This document shows, piece by piece, positions 1-6,700 of a DNA stretch of 12,542 nt (within the stretch, counting starts at the first letter, position 1; every line of letters starts with the position of its first letter). Source of the DNA: Acetobacteraceae bacterium (GTDB lineage Bacteria; Pseudomonadota; Alphaproteobacteria; Acetobacterales; Acetobacteraceae). The notes under the pieces were generated by a model, which was not told where the DNA came from, made no database searches, and saw only the letters and a program-made list of their open reading frames with translations. A program made the position numbers and the translations under genes. Where the stretch lies: NCBI GenBank assembly GCA_947478535.1, contig CANJXD010000120.1:1-12542 (forward strand), given 5' to 3'.

Positions 1-63
1 GGCCGGCTGGACGGCATGCCGGCCGGCCATTCTCGCGTCTGGTTCCGCAAGGCGCTGACGTGA
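1..63 (+). CDS. GNAT family N-acetyltransferase, C-terminal 20 residues only
   Basis: The window opens inside a coding region in frame 1 that ends at TGA 61-63. The visible 20 residues begin GRLDGMPAG and end WFRKALT. They align with the C-terminus of the next gene (GQLDGLPPG and HWFAKP at the same spacing), so this is very probably a second, tandem GNAT acetyltransferase. The acetyl-CoA binding part lies upstream of the window and cannot be checked. The stop overlaps the GTG start of the following gene (GTGA), which suggests one transcript and translational coupling. The identification rests only on similarity to its neighbour. Confidence 0.6.
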   Translation, partial: GRLDGMPAGHSRVWFRKALT

Positions 64-485
64 CCGCGATCACCGCCTGCGCCCATCCAGGCAAGGCGGC
101 GCAGAAGATCATCGGCGCTGGCCTCGCGGAAGGGATGAAGGGCCGCCTTGGCTCCGTGCGCATCCGCCCGATCTGGCTGCTCTCGCATGCCGCGGATGGG
201 ACGCTTCAAGGTGGCCTGAAAGCGGAAACCCGATATGGGTGGCTCTATGTCGAACAGCTTTGGGTCGCAGAAACCTGCCGCGGCCAGGGCCTCGGCTCGG
301 CGTTGCTCGAGGCTGCGGAAGCCGAGGCGCGGCGGTCGGGCTGCGCCGGGGTCCACCTGCATACCCTCGCCTTCCAGGCCCCCGCCTTTTACGCAAAGCG
401 CGGCTACCGCCAGGTGGGCCAACTCGATGGCCTGCCGCCCGGTGCGGCCTCGCACTGGTTCGCGAAGCCCTTCGAGGAAGGCTGA
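60..485 (+). CDS. GNAT family N-acetyltransferase
   Basis: This 141-residue protein has the size and pattern of a single-domain GNAT acetyltransferase, which moves an acetyl group from acetyl-CoA to an amine. Motif A is visible around residues 66-95: a hydrophobic strand (EQLWVAE), the pyrophosphate-binding loop CRGQGLGSAL and the following helix. The C-terminal motif B strand and helix read PAFYAKRGY. The GTG start at 60 is chosen because it gives the 4-base GTGA overlap with the upstream stop. Its stop (TGA 483-485) shares one base with the ATG of the next gene. The substrate cannot be predicted. The C-terminus resembles that of the truncated gene upstream, so the two look like a tandem duplication. 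Confidence 0.85.
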   Translation: MTAITACAHPGKAAQKIIGAGLAEGMKGRLGSVRIRPIWLLSHAADGTLQGGLKAETRYGWLYVEQLWVAETCRGQGLGSALLEAAEAEARRSGCAGVHLHTLAFQAPAFYAKRGYRQVGQLDGLPPGAASHWFAKPFEEG

Positions 486-1777
486 TGCCTGAATTCCTGC
501 TGCATATCGGCCAGTCCAAGACCGGCACCTCCTCCATCCAGCGGGTGCTCGGCGCGCGGCGGCCGGCGCTGGCGGCGGAAGGCATCTGCTACCCCGCCTC
601 CCCCGGCTGGGCCAATCACGGGCTGCTGCCGGCAAGCCTGGCGCCCCTCGCGCAGCTTGGCCATTTCAACCCCGCGCTGTGGGACGGCATGGGGCCGGAA
701 GCGCGGATCGCCCGCTTCCGCCGCGAATTCCAGGCCGAGATGGCGGGGCTTCCCGCCACCACCCGCCGCGTCATCCTCTCGGCCGAGCAATGCACGGGCC
801 TGCTGACGACGCGGGAGGCCATCGCCGCGCTGCGGGATCTGCTGGCCCCCTGGGCCACCCGCTTTCGCATCGTGATGTATCTCCGCCGGCAGGACACGCA
901 TGTCGCCAGCAGCTACGTCCAGGCGCTGCGCGTCGCCCAGATCGCGCCGCCCAGCCTCCCGAAGGCAGGCCCGGAACGCCTGGCGCATTACGACTACGCC
1001 CGGGTGCTGGAGGATTGGGCCGCGGTCTTCGGCGATGCCGCGATGGAGCCCCGCATCTTCGAACGCGCCGCGATGGTGAATGGCGACGCGGTGGATGATT
1101 TCCTGGCGCTGGCCGGCGTCACGCTGGCGGTGCCGAAGGACGACCCGGACCGCCAATCCAACCTCTCCCTCACCCCGGGTGGCACCGACCTGGTCCGCGC
1201 GATGGGGGAACGGCTGAAGGCCACACCGGAGGGGCTGACCGCCGCTTCCCTCCCCTGGCGCCGCTTCACCGCCGCGGCGTCGGAGGCGCTGCCGGGGCGC
1301 GGCTGGAAACCCCCGCCCGCCGAAGCCGCGGCCTTCCTCGCCCGCTTCGCCGGGGTGAATGAGGCTGTGCGCCGCCGCTGGTTCCCGACGCGCGCCGCGC
1401 TGTTCGAGGACCCAGCCCCCGCGGGCGCGCCCGGCTTGGCGAGCGCAAGCTGCATCGACACCGAGGCGGCGCTCGACGCCGCCCTGGCGCTGCTGCTGCA
1501 CCAATCCGCCAGCGCCGCGACGCGGGAGGCGCATCTTCTCGTCACCAATGCCCGCCTGCTGGACCGGCTGGGGGAGGCCGAGCCTGCCCGCAACGCCTAT
1601 CGCGCCGCGCTGCGCGCCGAGCCCACCCACCCCGTGGCCCAGCAGCGCCTGGCGGAAATCGCCTTCGCCGCCGGGGACCGCGCAGCGGCCGAAGCGCATC
1701 TCGCCGTGCTGCGACAGGCGCACCCCGCAAGCCCGCTGACCCAGCGTGTGGAAAGGCTGCTCGCGCGCGGAGGGTGA
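485..1777 (+). CDS. Sulfotransferase-like P-loop protein with C-terminal TPR region
   Basis: The product has 430 residues. The N-terminus HIGQSKTGTSSIQ (residues 7-19) is the 5'-phosphosulfate-binding P-loop of bacterial sulfotransferase-like proteins. RIVMYLRRQDTHVASSY (about 128-144) fits the 3'-phosphate-binding segment, with an Arg followed by Ser residues, and SNLSLTPGG (225-233) is another segment common in this group. Family knowledge suggests sulfonate transfer from PAPS to a glycan or small molecule, but the acceptor is unknown. The last 80 residues (about 348-425) form Ala-rich helical pairs of TPR type (NARLLDRLGEAEPARNAYRAAL). The ATG at 485 is chosen because it overlaps the upstream stop; the open frame extends further 5' but has no domain there. 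Its TGA directly abuts the stop codon of the convergent permease gene, leaving no room for a separate terminator. Confidence 0.75.
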   Translation: MPEFLLHIGQSKTGTSSIQRVLGARRPALAAEGICYPASPGWANHGLLPASLAPLAQLGHFNPALWDGMGPEARIARFRREFQAEMAGLPATTRRVILSAEQCTGLLTTREAIAALRDLLAPWATRFRIVMYLRRQDTHVASSYVQALRVAQIAPPSLPKAGPERLAHYDYARVLEDWAAVFGDAAMEPRIFERAAMVNGDAVDDFLALAGVTLAVPKDDPDRQSNLSLTPGGTDLVRAMGERLKATPEGLTAASLPWRRFTAAASEALPGRGWKPPPAEAAAFLARFAGVNEAVRRRWFPTRAALFEDPAPAGAPGLASASCIDTEAALDAALALLLHQSASAATREAHLLVTNARLLDRLGEAEPARNAYRAALRAEPTHPVAQQRLAEIAFAAGDRAAAEAHLAVLRQAHPASPLTQRVERLLARGG

Positions 1778-2767
1778 CTAGCGCCGCGCCGCGCGCACCA
1801 CTTCCCGCCGCCAGATATACAGCCCCGCCCCCACCAGCACCGCGAACCCGGCGAGGTCCCAGCCATCCGGCCATTCCGCCCAGATCCCGATGCCCACCAC
1901 CATGGTCCAGACGATGCCGACATACTCGAAGGGGGCCAGCAGCGTCGTCTCGCCGCGCCGATAGGCCGCCGTCATCAGCAGCTGCGCGACGGCGGAGGCG
2001 AGGCCCACCATCACCAGCAGCGCCCAATCCCCGGGCGCCGGCGTGACCCAGACCGGGATGGCCGCGAAACTCGTCAGGGTGATGCTGATGAGGGCGAACC
2101 ACAGCACGATGGCAACGCCGCTTTCCCCCGCCTCCCCCATCCGCCGGATGGTCAGCATCGCCATCGCCCAGCCGAAGGCGCCGAGCAGCACGACGGCCAC
2201 GGAAAACATTGGCATCGCCGCGCCATCCACACTGGCGAAGGGCCGCACCATCACCAGCACGCCGATGAAGCCGACAACCACGGCCGACCAGCGCCGCCAC
2301 CCCACCTGTTCCTTCAGCAGCACCACCGACAGCGCCGTCAGGAACAGCGGCATGGTGAAGCCCAGCGCTGTCACCGTGGCGATCGGCAGGTGGGTATAGC
2401 CGTGGAAGGCCCCGAACATGCCGAACATGCCCCAAAGCGCGCGTTCCAGATGCGCCCAGGGTGTGCGCGTCCGCATCGCCACCAGCCCGCCGGCGCGCCA
2501 CAGGATCACCAGCAGCAGCGGCAGGGCGAAGATGTTGCGGAACAGCACGACCTGCGCGACCGGCAAGTCCGGCCCGATCGCCTTCACCCCCGCCGCCGCG
2601 ATGGTGAAAGTGGCCGAAGCCCCGATCACCAGCAGGATGGCGCGCGTGCGGCTGGCCCGAAGCTGGGCGTCACGAAGCTGGACGGCGGCAAGCTGGCCGG
2701 CCTGAAGCTGAACCGGGTCAGGGGACGTGCTGATCGGAGACTCGTTGTTCTGCGGGTGCCGGGACAT
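1778..2767 (-). CDS. EamA/DMT-superfamily permease
   Basis: The product has 329 residues. After a hydrophilic tail of about 42 residues there are about ten hydrophobic helices in two similar halves, the EamA (drug/metabolite transporter) layout of inner-membrane exporters. Typical segments are the first helix ILLVIGASATFTIAAAGVKA, VVLFRNIFALPLLLVILW, and the second-half GDWALLVMVGLASAVAQLLM with YRRGETTLLAPFEYVGIVW. The last of these closely matches proteins annotated as DMT permeases or S-adenosylmethionine-type uptake carriers. The substrate cannot be named. The ATG at 2767 is preceded by CAGGGA as a ribosome binding site. Residues 20-36 carry a five-residue QL repeat encoded by a 15-bp DNA repeat. 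The gene is divergent from the NUDIX operon (37 bp between starts) and convergent with the sulfotransferase-like gene. Confidence 0.85.
   Translation of the reverse strand: MSRHPQNNESPISTSPDPVQLQAGQLAAVQLRDAQLRASRTRAILLVIGASATFTIAAAGVKAIGPDLPVAQVVLFRNIFALPLLLVILWRAGGLVAMRTRTPWAHLERALWGMFGMFGAFHGYTHLPIATVTALGFTMPLFLTALSVVLLKEQVGWRRWSAVVVGFIGVLVMVRPFASVDGAAMPMFSVAVVLLGAFGWAMAMLTIRRMGEAGESGVAIVLWFALISITLTSFAAIPVWVTPAPGDWALLVMVGLASAVAQLLMTAAYRRGETTLLAPFEYVGIVWTMVVGIGIWAEWPDGWDLAGFAVLVGAGLYIWRREVVRAARR
2660..2710. repeat. 15-bp tandem repeat (AAGCTG core) in the permease N-terminus
   Basis: The hexamer AAGCTG occurs at 2660, 2675, 2690 and 2705, exactly 15 bp apart, with partly matching bases between the copies. 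On the coding (minus) strand each copy encodes Gln-Leu, giving a QLxxx pentad four times in the tail before the first membrane helix. The period is a multiple of three, so copy-number changes would keep the reading frame. Confidence 0.75.
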
Positions 2768-2804
2768 GGACGATCCCTGACCCGGAGGCTAGGGTCGAAG
2801 GCGA
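2768..2804. promoter_or_regulatory. Divergent start region between permease and NUDIX operon
   Basis: Only 37 bp separate the two start codons, so promoter elements for each side must extend into the other gene. The gap holds an inverted repeat, GACCC (2779-2783) and GGGTC (2792-2796), separated by 8 bp. GGAGG at 2784-2788 lies about 16 bases before the NUDIX ATG, and on the other strand AGGGA precedes the permease ATG. I see no convincing -10 or -35 boxes. The inverted repeat could be a small operator or chance. Confidence 0.3.
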
Positions 2805-3458
2805 ATGAGCGCCAGCCAGAAGCCGCGTCACCCCAAGGCGCCCCCCATCCCGCCCCATCCTGGCTTGCAGGTGCTTGAGGATGAGGTTGTCTGGGCGCAG
2901 CGCTTCGCGATGCAGCGCGTGCGCTTCCGCTACACCCGCTTCGATGGCGCGCTGTCCGATATCCTGACCTGGGAGTTGTGGCGCCGCGGCCAGGGCGTGA
3001 CCATCCTGCCCTATGACCCCGTGACGGACCGCATCGCCCTGATCGAGCAGTTCCGCCTGCCCGCCCTCGCCGCCGGCTTCGCCCCCGTGATGACGGAATG
3101 CCCCGCCGGGCTGCTCGAGGCCGGGGAGGATCCGGCCATCGCCGCCGCGCGCGAACTGGCGGAGGAAACCGGGCTGGTGCCCCTCGCGTTGGCGCCGATC
3201 GGCCGCTTCATGCTGATGCAGGGCGGCTGCGACGAGGCCGTGCATTTCTACTGCGCCCAGGTCGATCTCGCGGTCACCACGGCGACGACGCATGGCCTGC
3301 CCGGTGAGGGCGAGGATACCCGCGTGACCATCCTGCCCGCCGAGGATGCCTTTCGCATGGTGGCGGACAACCGGATCGAGAATGCCCCGGCGGCGCTGTC
3401 GCTGCTGTGGTTGCAGGTGAACCGCGCCAGACTGCGCGATGCTTGGAAGACCGCATGA
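2805..3458 (+). CDS. NUDIX hydrolase, ADP-ribose pyrophosphatase type
   Basis: The product has 217 residues. The Nudix box is complete at residues 102-124: G102, E108, then R116-E117-L118, E120-E121 and G123, matching GX5EX7REUXEEXGU. These residues bind the divalent metal and the diphosphate. The preceding segment (VTILPYDPVTDRIALIEQFRLPA, then ECPAGLLEAGE) is typical of the ADP-ribose pyrophosphatase (NudF/YffH) subgroup, which cleaves ADP-ribose or related nucleotide sugars to a monophosphate plus AMP. Exact substrate specificity is inference. It is first in a four-gene run; its TGA overlaps the alaX ATG (ATGA). ATG 2805 is the only sensible start before the conserved region, though its ribosome binding site is weak. 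Confidence 0.85.
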   Translation: MSASQKPRHPKAPPIPPHPGLQVLEDEVVWAQRFAMQRVRFRYTRFDGALSDILTWELWRRGQGVTILPYDPVTDRIALIEQFRLPALAAGFAPVMTECPAGLLEAGEDPAIAAARELAEETGLVPLALAPIGRFMLMQGGCDEAVHFYCAQVDLAVTTATTHGLPGEGEDTRVTILPAEDAFRMVADNRIENAPAALSLLWLQVNRARLRDAWKTA

Positions 3459-4195
3459 CCGAACAGCTTTTCACTGAGGATGCCTACCTCCGCGACTGCA
3501 CCGCGACGGCGCTGGCGGTGGAGGAAAAAGGCGACGGGCCGGAGGCCCGCGGATATGTGACGCTCGACCGCACCTGCCTCTATGCCCGCAGCGGCGGCCA
3601 GCCCGGCGATAGCGGCACGATGCGCTGGGATGGCGGGGAGGCCGTGATCGCAGAGGCCATCAAGGGGGAGGCCGGCGCCATCCTGCATGGGCTCGCGCCC
3701 GGTGCCGCCATGCCGCCGGTCGGCGCCACCGTCACCGTGACGCTGGATTGGGACCGCCGCCACCGCCACATGCGGATGCACACCACGCTGCACCTGCTGT
3801 GCAGCATCCTCCCCGGCATCTTCGCCACCGGCAACCAGATCGGCGCGGAGAAGTCCCGCCTCGATGTCGATCTCGCGGAGCCGCCGGCGAAGGAATGGTT
3901 TTCCGCAAGGCTCGCTGAACTGGTGGCCGCCGATCATCCCATCGGCACGCGCTGGATCGCGGAGGAGGAGCTGGATGCCAATCCCTCGCTTGTCCGCACG
4001 CTGTCGGTCCAGCCGCCACGCGGCGCCGGGCGCATCCGCCTCGTCCGCATCGGGCCGGAGGATGCGCCGATCGACCTGCAACCCTGCGGTGGCACGCATG
4101 TGCGCTCCACCGGGGAGATCGGGCGCGTCTCGGTGACGAAGCTTGAAAGCAAGGGCCGGCAGAACCGGCGCATCCATATCGTGCTGGAGGACTGA
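3455..4195 (+). CDS. AlaX-type alanyl-tRNA editing hydrolase
   Basis: This 246-residue protein matches the free-standing editing domain of alanyl-tRNA synthetase (AlaX family), which hydrolyses Ser-tRNA(Ala) or Gly-tRNA(Ala). Both zinc-binding motifs are present: HTTLH (H109, H113) and CGGTH (C211, H215). Residues 44-54 (ARSGGQPGDSG) match the Gly-rich motif of the editing fold near the N-terminus. The length fits the medium AlaX form without the C-terminal C-Ala domain. ATG 3455 is chosen for its 4-base overlap with the NUDIX stop; the frame is open upstream but adds no conserved residues. It lies 7 bp before the sulfurtransferase gene, indicating co-transcription. The exact mischarged tRNA is inferred from the family. 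Confidence 0.85.
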   Translation: MTEQLFTEDAYLRDCTATALAVEEKGDGPEARGYVTLDRTCLYARSGGQPGDSGTMRWDGGEAVIAEAIKGEAGAILHGLAPGAAMPPVGATVTVTLDWDRRHRHMRMHTTLHLLCSILPGIFATGNQIGAEKSRLDVDLAEPPAKEWFSARLAELVAADHPIGTRWIAEEELDANPSLVRTLSVQPPRGAGRIRLVRIGPEDAPIDLQPCGGTHVRSTGEIGRVSVTKLESKGRQNRRIHIVLED

Positions 4196-4202
4196 CGCGG
4201 CC

Positions 4203-5048
4203 ATGGACACACTCGTATCGACCGAATGGCTCGCGGGGGAACTCGGCAAGCCGGACCTCGTGGTGCTGGATTGCACCACCTACCTGCCGACCGAAAAAGG
4301 CAACGCCCCGGATGGCTTCCGCGCCGCCCATATCAAGGGCGCGCGGCTGTTCAACATCGACCAGGTCGCGGACCCCCATACCGACCTGCCGCACATGATC
4401 CCGACGCCCGCGCATTTCGCGAAGATGATCGGCGCGCTCGGCGTGGGCAACGCGACGCGCGTGGTGTTCTATGACCAGCACGGGCTGCGCGCCTCCCCGC
4501 GCGGGTGGTGGATGATGCGGCTGTTCGGGCATGAGAACGCCGCCGTGCTGGATGGCGGCCTGCCGAAATGGCAGCGGGAGGGCCGGCCCATCGAGACCGG
4601 GGACGCCCCCGCAGCCACCCCCGCCAGTTTCGTGCCGGACATGGTGGCGAAGCGCCTGGCCGGGATCGGCGATGTGAAGGCGATCGTCGCGGGGGGCGGC
4701 GCGCTGATCCTCGATGCGCGCTCCAAGGCCCGCTTCGACGGCACCGCGCCCGAACCCCGCCCGGGATTGCCCTCCGGCCACATGCCCGGCGCCGCCAGTC
4801 TGCCGGCGGCCGACCTCGTCACGCCCGAGGGCGTGATGAAGGACACGGCGACCCTGAAGGCGATGTTCGCGGCGCGCGGCGCCGATGGCAGCCAGCCCAT
4901 CGTCACCTCCTGCGGCACCGGCGTCACTGCCTGTGTCGTCGCCCTCGGCGCGCTGCGCGCCGGGTTGCCGGAGCCCGCCGTCTATGACGGGTCCTGGACC
5001 GAATGGGCCGGTCGGCCCGAAACCCCGAAGAAGACGAGTGCCGCCTGA
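4203..5048 (+). CDS. sseA: 3-mercaptopyruvate sulfurtransferase (two-rhodanese-domain)
   Basis: The product has 281 residues and two rhodanese-like domains (about 1-130 and 155-275). The active-site loop is CGTGVTA with the catalytic cysteine at C237. The CG[ST]GVTA form is characteristic of 3-mercaptopyruvate sulfurtransferase rather than thiosulfate sulfurtransferase. The first, inactive domain shows DCTTYLP, FRAAHIKGARLFNID and GLRASPRGWWM, all typical of the family. The enzyme takes sulfur from 3-mercaptopyruvate as a cysteine persulfide and releases pyruvate. GGAGGA at 4187-4192 is a good ribosome binding site ten bases before ATG 4203. Its TGA (5046-5048) shares one base with the ATG of the cystathionine beta-lyase gene, so the two are probably coupled. 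Confidence 0.88.
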   Translation: MDTLVSTEWLAGELGKPDLVVLDCTTYLPTEKGNAPDGFRAAHIKGARLFNIDQVADPHTDLPHMIPTPAHFAKMIGALGVGNATRVVFYDQHGLRASPRGWWMMRLFGHENAAVLDGGLPKWQREGRPIETGDAPAATPASFVPDMVAKRLAGIGDVKAIVAGGGALILDARSKARFDGTAPEPRPGLPSGHMPGAASLPAADLVTPEGVMKDTATLKAMFAARGADGSQPIVTSCGTGVTACVVALGALRAGLPEPAVYDGSWTEWAGRPETPKKTSAA

Positions 5049-6235
5049 TGGCCGAGAACGACAAGACCCACGGGTTCGGGACGCGCATGTCCCATGCGGC
5101 GCGCCCGCATATCCGCGCGCTGGGCTTCGTGAACCCGCCCGTGCATCGCGGCTCCACCGTCACGGCGCCGTCCTGCCAGGCGCGGGTGGACAACGCGAAG
5201 CACCGCTTCGACCGGGTGATGACCTACGGCACCCAGGGCGGGCCGACGCATTACGCGCTGGAAGACGTGGTCGCGGAAATCGAGGGCGGCACCCATTGCA
5301 CCATCACCGGCACCGGCCTCGCCGCCGTCGCCGTGCCGCTCCTCGCCTTCCTCAAGGCCGGTGACCGCTGCCTGATGCCGGACAGCGTCTATGGCCCGGC
5401 GCGCGGCCTGGCCGAGGGGCTGATGAAGGGCTGGGGCATCGAGACGGTGTTCTACGACCCCTGCATCGACGCCGCGGGGCTGGAGGCGCTGTGGACGCCG
5501 AACACCAAGGTCCTCTACCTCGAAAGCCCGGGCTCCCACACCTTCGAGGTGCAGGACGTGCCGGCGCTCTGTGCCGTGGCGAAGGCGCATGGCGCGGTGT
5601 CGATGATCGACAACACCTGGGGCATCCACACCTTCCAGCCCTTCGCCAAGGGCTGCGATGTCTCCATCCAGGCGCTGACGAAGTATGTCGGCGGGCATTC
5701 GGATGTCCTGCTCGGCTCCGTCACCGTGGCGAACCGGGACCATCATTTGGTCATCCGCGGCGCCGCTTCCGCCATGGGGCATTATGCCAGCCCGGATGAT
5801 TGCTGGCTCGCGCTGCGCGGCGTGCGGACCATGCCGCTGCGCCTCAAGCACCAGGCCGATTCGGCCCTGGCCGTCGCGGAATGGCTGGCCAAGCGCCCCG
5901 AGGTCGCCCAGGTCCGCCACCCGGCTTTGCCCGGCGCGCCGGGACATGATCTGTGGAAGCGGGATTTCAGCGGCGCGTGCAGCCTGTTCGGCTTCTACCT
6001 GCAGCCCCGCTACAGCGAGGCGGACTGCTTCCGCTTCGTCGATGGGCTGAAGCTGTTCGGCATCGGCGCGAGCTGGGGCGGCTATGAATGCCTGGCGCTG
6101 CCGACCAATGCCAGCGTGACCCGCAGGGTCACGACCCTGCCCGAAGGCCAGGCCATCCGCCTGCATATCGGGCTCGAGGAGGTGGCCGACATCCTCGCCG
6201 ACCTCGACCAGGCCTTTGCGAGCCTGCCCCGCTGA
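5048..6235 (+). CDS. metC: Cystathionine beta-lyase (Cys/Met metabolism PLP enzyme)
   Basis: The 395-residue product is a fold-type I PLP enzyme of the Cys/Met metabolism family. The PLP lysine is K212 in ALTKYVGGHSDVLLG. The MIDNTW segment (D188) contacts the cofactor ring, and TYGTQGGPTHYALE (59-72) supplies cofactor and substrate contacts from the partner subunit. The start FGTRMSHAARP and the GFVNPPVHRGSTV segment are typical of alphaproteobacterial cystathionine beta-lyases, which convert cystathionine to homocysteine, pyruvate and ammonia and can also act on cysteine. ATG 5048 is preferred over upstream in-frame starts because it overlaps the sseA stop and begins at the family's usual N-terminus. 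It is the last gene of the operon, followed 28 bp later by a strong hairpin. Confidence 0.88.
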   Translation: MAENDKTHGFGTRMSHAARPHIRALGFVNPPVHRGSTVTAPSCQARVDNAKHRFDRVMTYGTQGGPTHYALEDVVAEIEGGTHCTITGTGLAAVAVPLLAFLKAGDRCLMPDSVYGPARGLAEGLMKGWGIETVFYDPCIDAAGLEALWTPNTKVLYLESPGSHTFEVQDVPALCAVAKAHGAVSMIDNTWGIHTFQPFAKGCDVSIQALTKYVGGHSDVLLGSVTVANRDHHLVIRGAASAMGHYASPDDCWLALRGVRTMPLRLKHQADSALAVAEWLAKRPEVAQVRHPALPGAPGHDLWKRDFSGACSLFGFYLQPRYSEADCFRFVDGLKLFGIGASWGGYECLALPTNASVTRRVTTLPEGQAIRLHIGLEEVADILADLDQAFASLPR

Positions 6236-6263
6236 GGGGCCTGCCGCGCTGACTATGCACGGA

Positions 6264-6287
6264 CCGGGCGGGGATCACCCCGCCCGG
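6264..6287. terminator. Shared bidirectional hairpin, 10-bp perfect stem
   Basis: CCGGGCGGGG (6264-6273) and CCCCGCCCGG (6278-6287) form a perfect 10-bp GC stem with an ATCA loop. The hairpin lies 28 bp after the metC stop. On the other strand the loop contains the TGA stop of the convergent regulator gene. There is no T-tract on either side, so it would be an atypical, GC-driven terminator or an mRNA 3'-end stabiliser for both transcripts. Confidence 0.65.
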
Positions 6288-6634
6288 AATTCCTCCAGCG
6301 TGTCGACGTAGCCGGAGAAACTTTCCCGCCCCTCGGCCGTCATCTCATACAATTGGGTCTTGCCGACGCGGCGGCTCGAAATGACCTTCCCGGCATCCAT
6401 AAGCCGTTTCAGCACGAGGCGGACCGTAGGTCCGCTATATCCCGTGGCATCAGCGATCTGATCGACGGAAATCGGCCGCGGCGGCTGCGCCATCGTGCCC
6501 TCGAAGAACAGCAGCGCGACATCGAAGGCGATGCGGCTGTTCTTCACCCCTGCCCGTTCATCGACGACGCGCAGAGCTCTGAGAAGGCGGAGGGCCCGGT
6601 CCCTGGCATCTGACATCGTCTTTAGCGCCTCCAT
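6275..6634 (-). CDS. Small winged-helix (MarR-like) transcriptional regulator
   Basis: With the chosen start this is a 119-residue DNA-binding protein. An N-terminal helical region (DARDRALRLLRALRVVDERAG) is followed by a winged helix-turn-helix at about residues 50-105: ISVDQIADATGYSGPTVRLV as the helix-turn-helix, then a wing with the basic SSRRVGKTQLYEMTAEG. This resembles MarR-type or related small regulators; the ligand is unknown. ATG 6634 is chosen because AGGAAG stands about six bases upstream. An ATG at 6616 is an alternative, and longer in-frame extension upstream runs through the AT-rich intergenic palindromes and is unlikely. The last codons and stop lie inside the terminator hairpin. 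Palindromes and direct repeats upstream suggest autoregulation, which is inference. Confidence 0.7.
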   Translation of the reverse strand: MEALKTMSDARDRALRLLRALRVVDERAGVKNSRIAFDVALLFFEGTMAQPPRPISVDQIADATGYSGPTVRLVLKRLMDAGKVISSRRVGKTQLYEMTAEGRESFSGYVDTLEEFRAG

Positions 6635-6700
6635 GACAACTTCCTGACCGCCGAAGCGCAGCGCCACAACAGTTACACTGCAACAAAGTATGACATCGTC
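6611..6700. repeat. Direct repeat TGACATCGTC, copies 80 bp apart
   Basis: The 10-mer TGACATCGTC occurs at 6611-6620, inside the start region of the small regulator gene, and again at 6691-6700 upstream of it. The upstream copy continues with A, making an 11-bp inverted repeat TGAC-ATC-GTCA (6691-6701). The placement, one copy at the start codon and one in the promoter zone, fits a pair of operators for the regulator itself, but no experimental consensus is known to me. Confidence 0.4.

Noticed and set aside
404..1723. 439-codon open frame on the minus strand over the sulfotransferase-like gene
   Set aside because: High-GC antisense shadow: low-complexity Arg/Gly/Ala-rich translation with no recognisable domain, opposite a gene with clear motifs.
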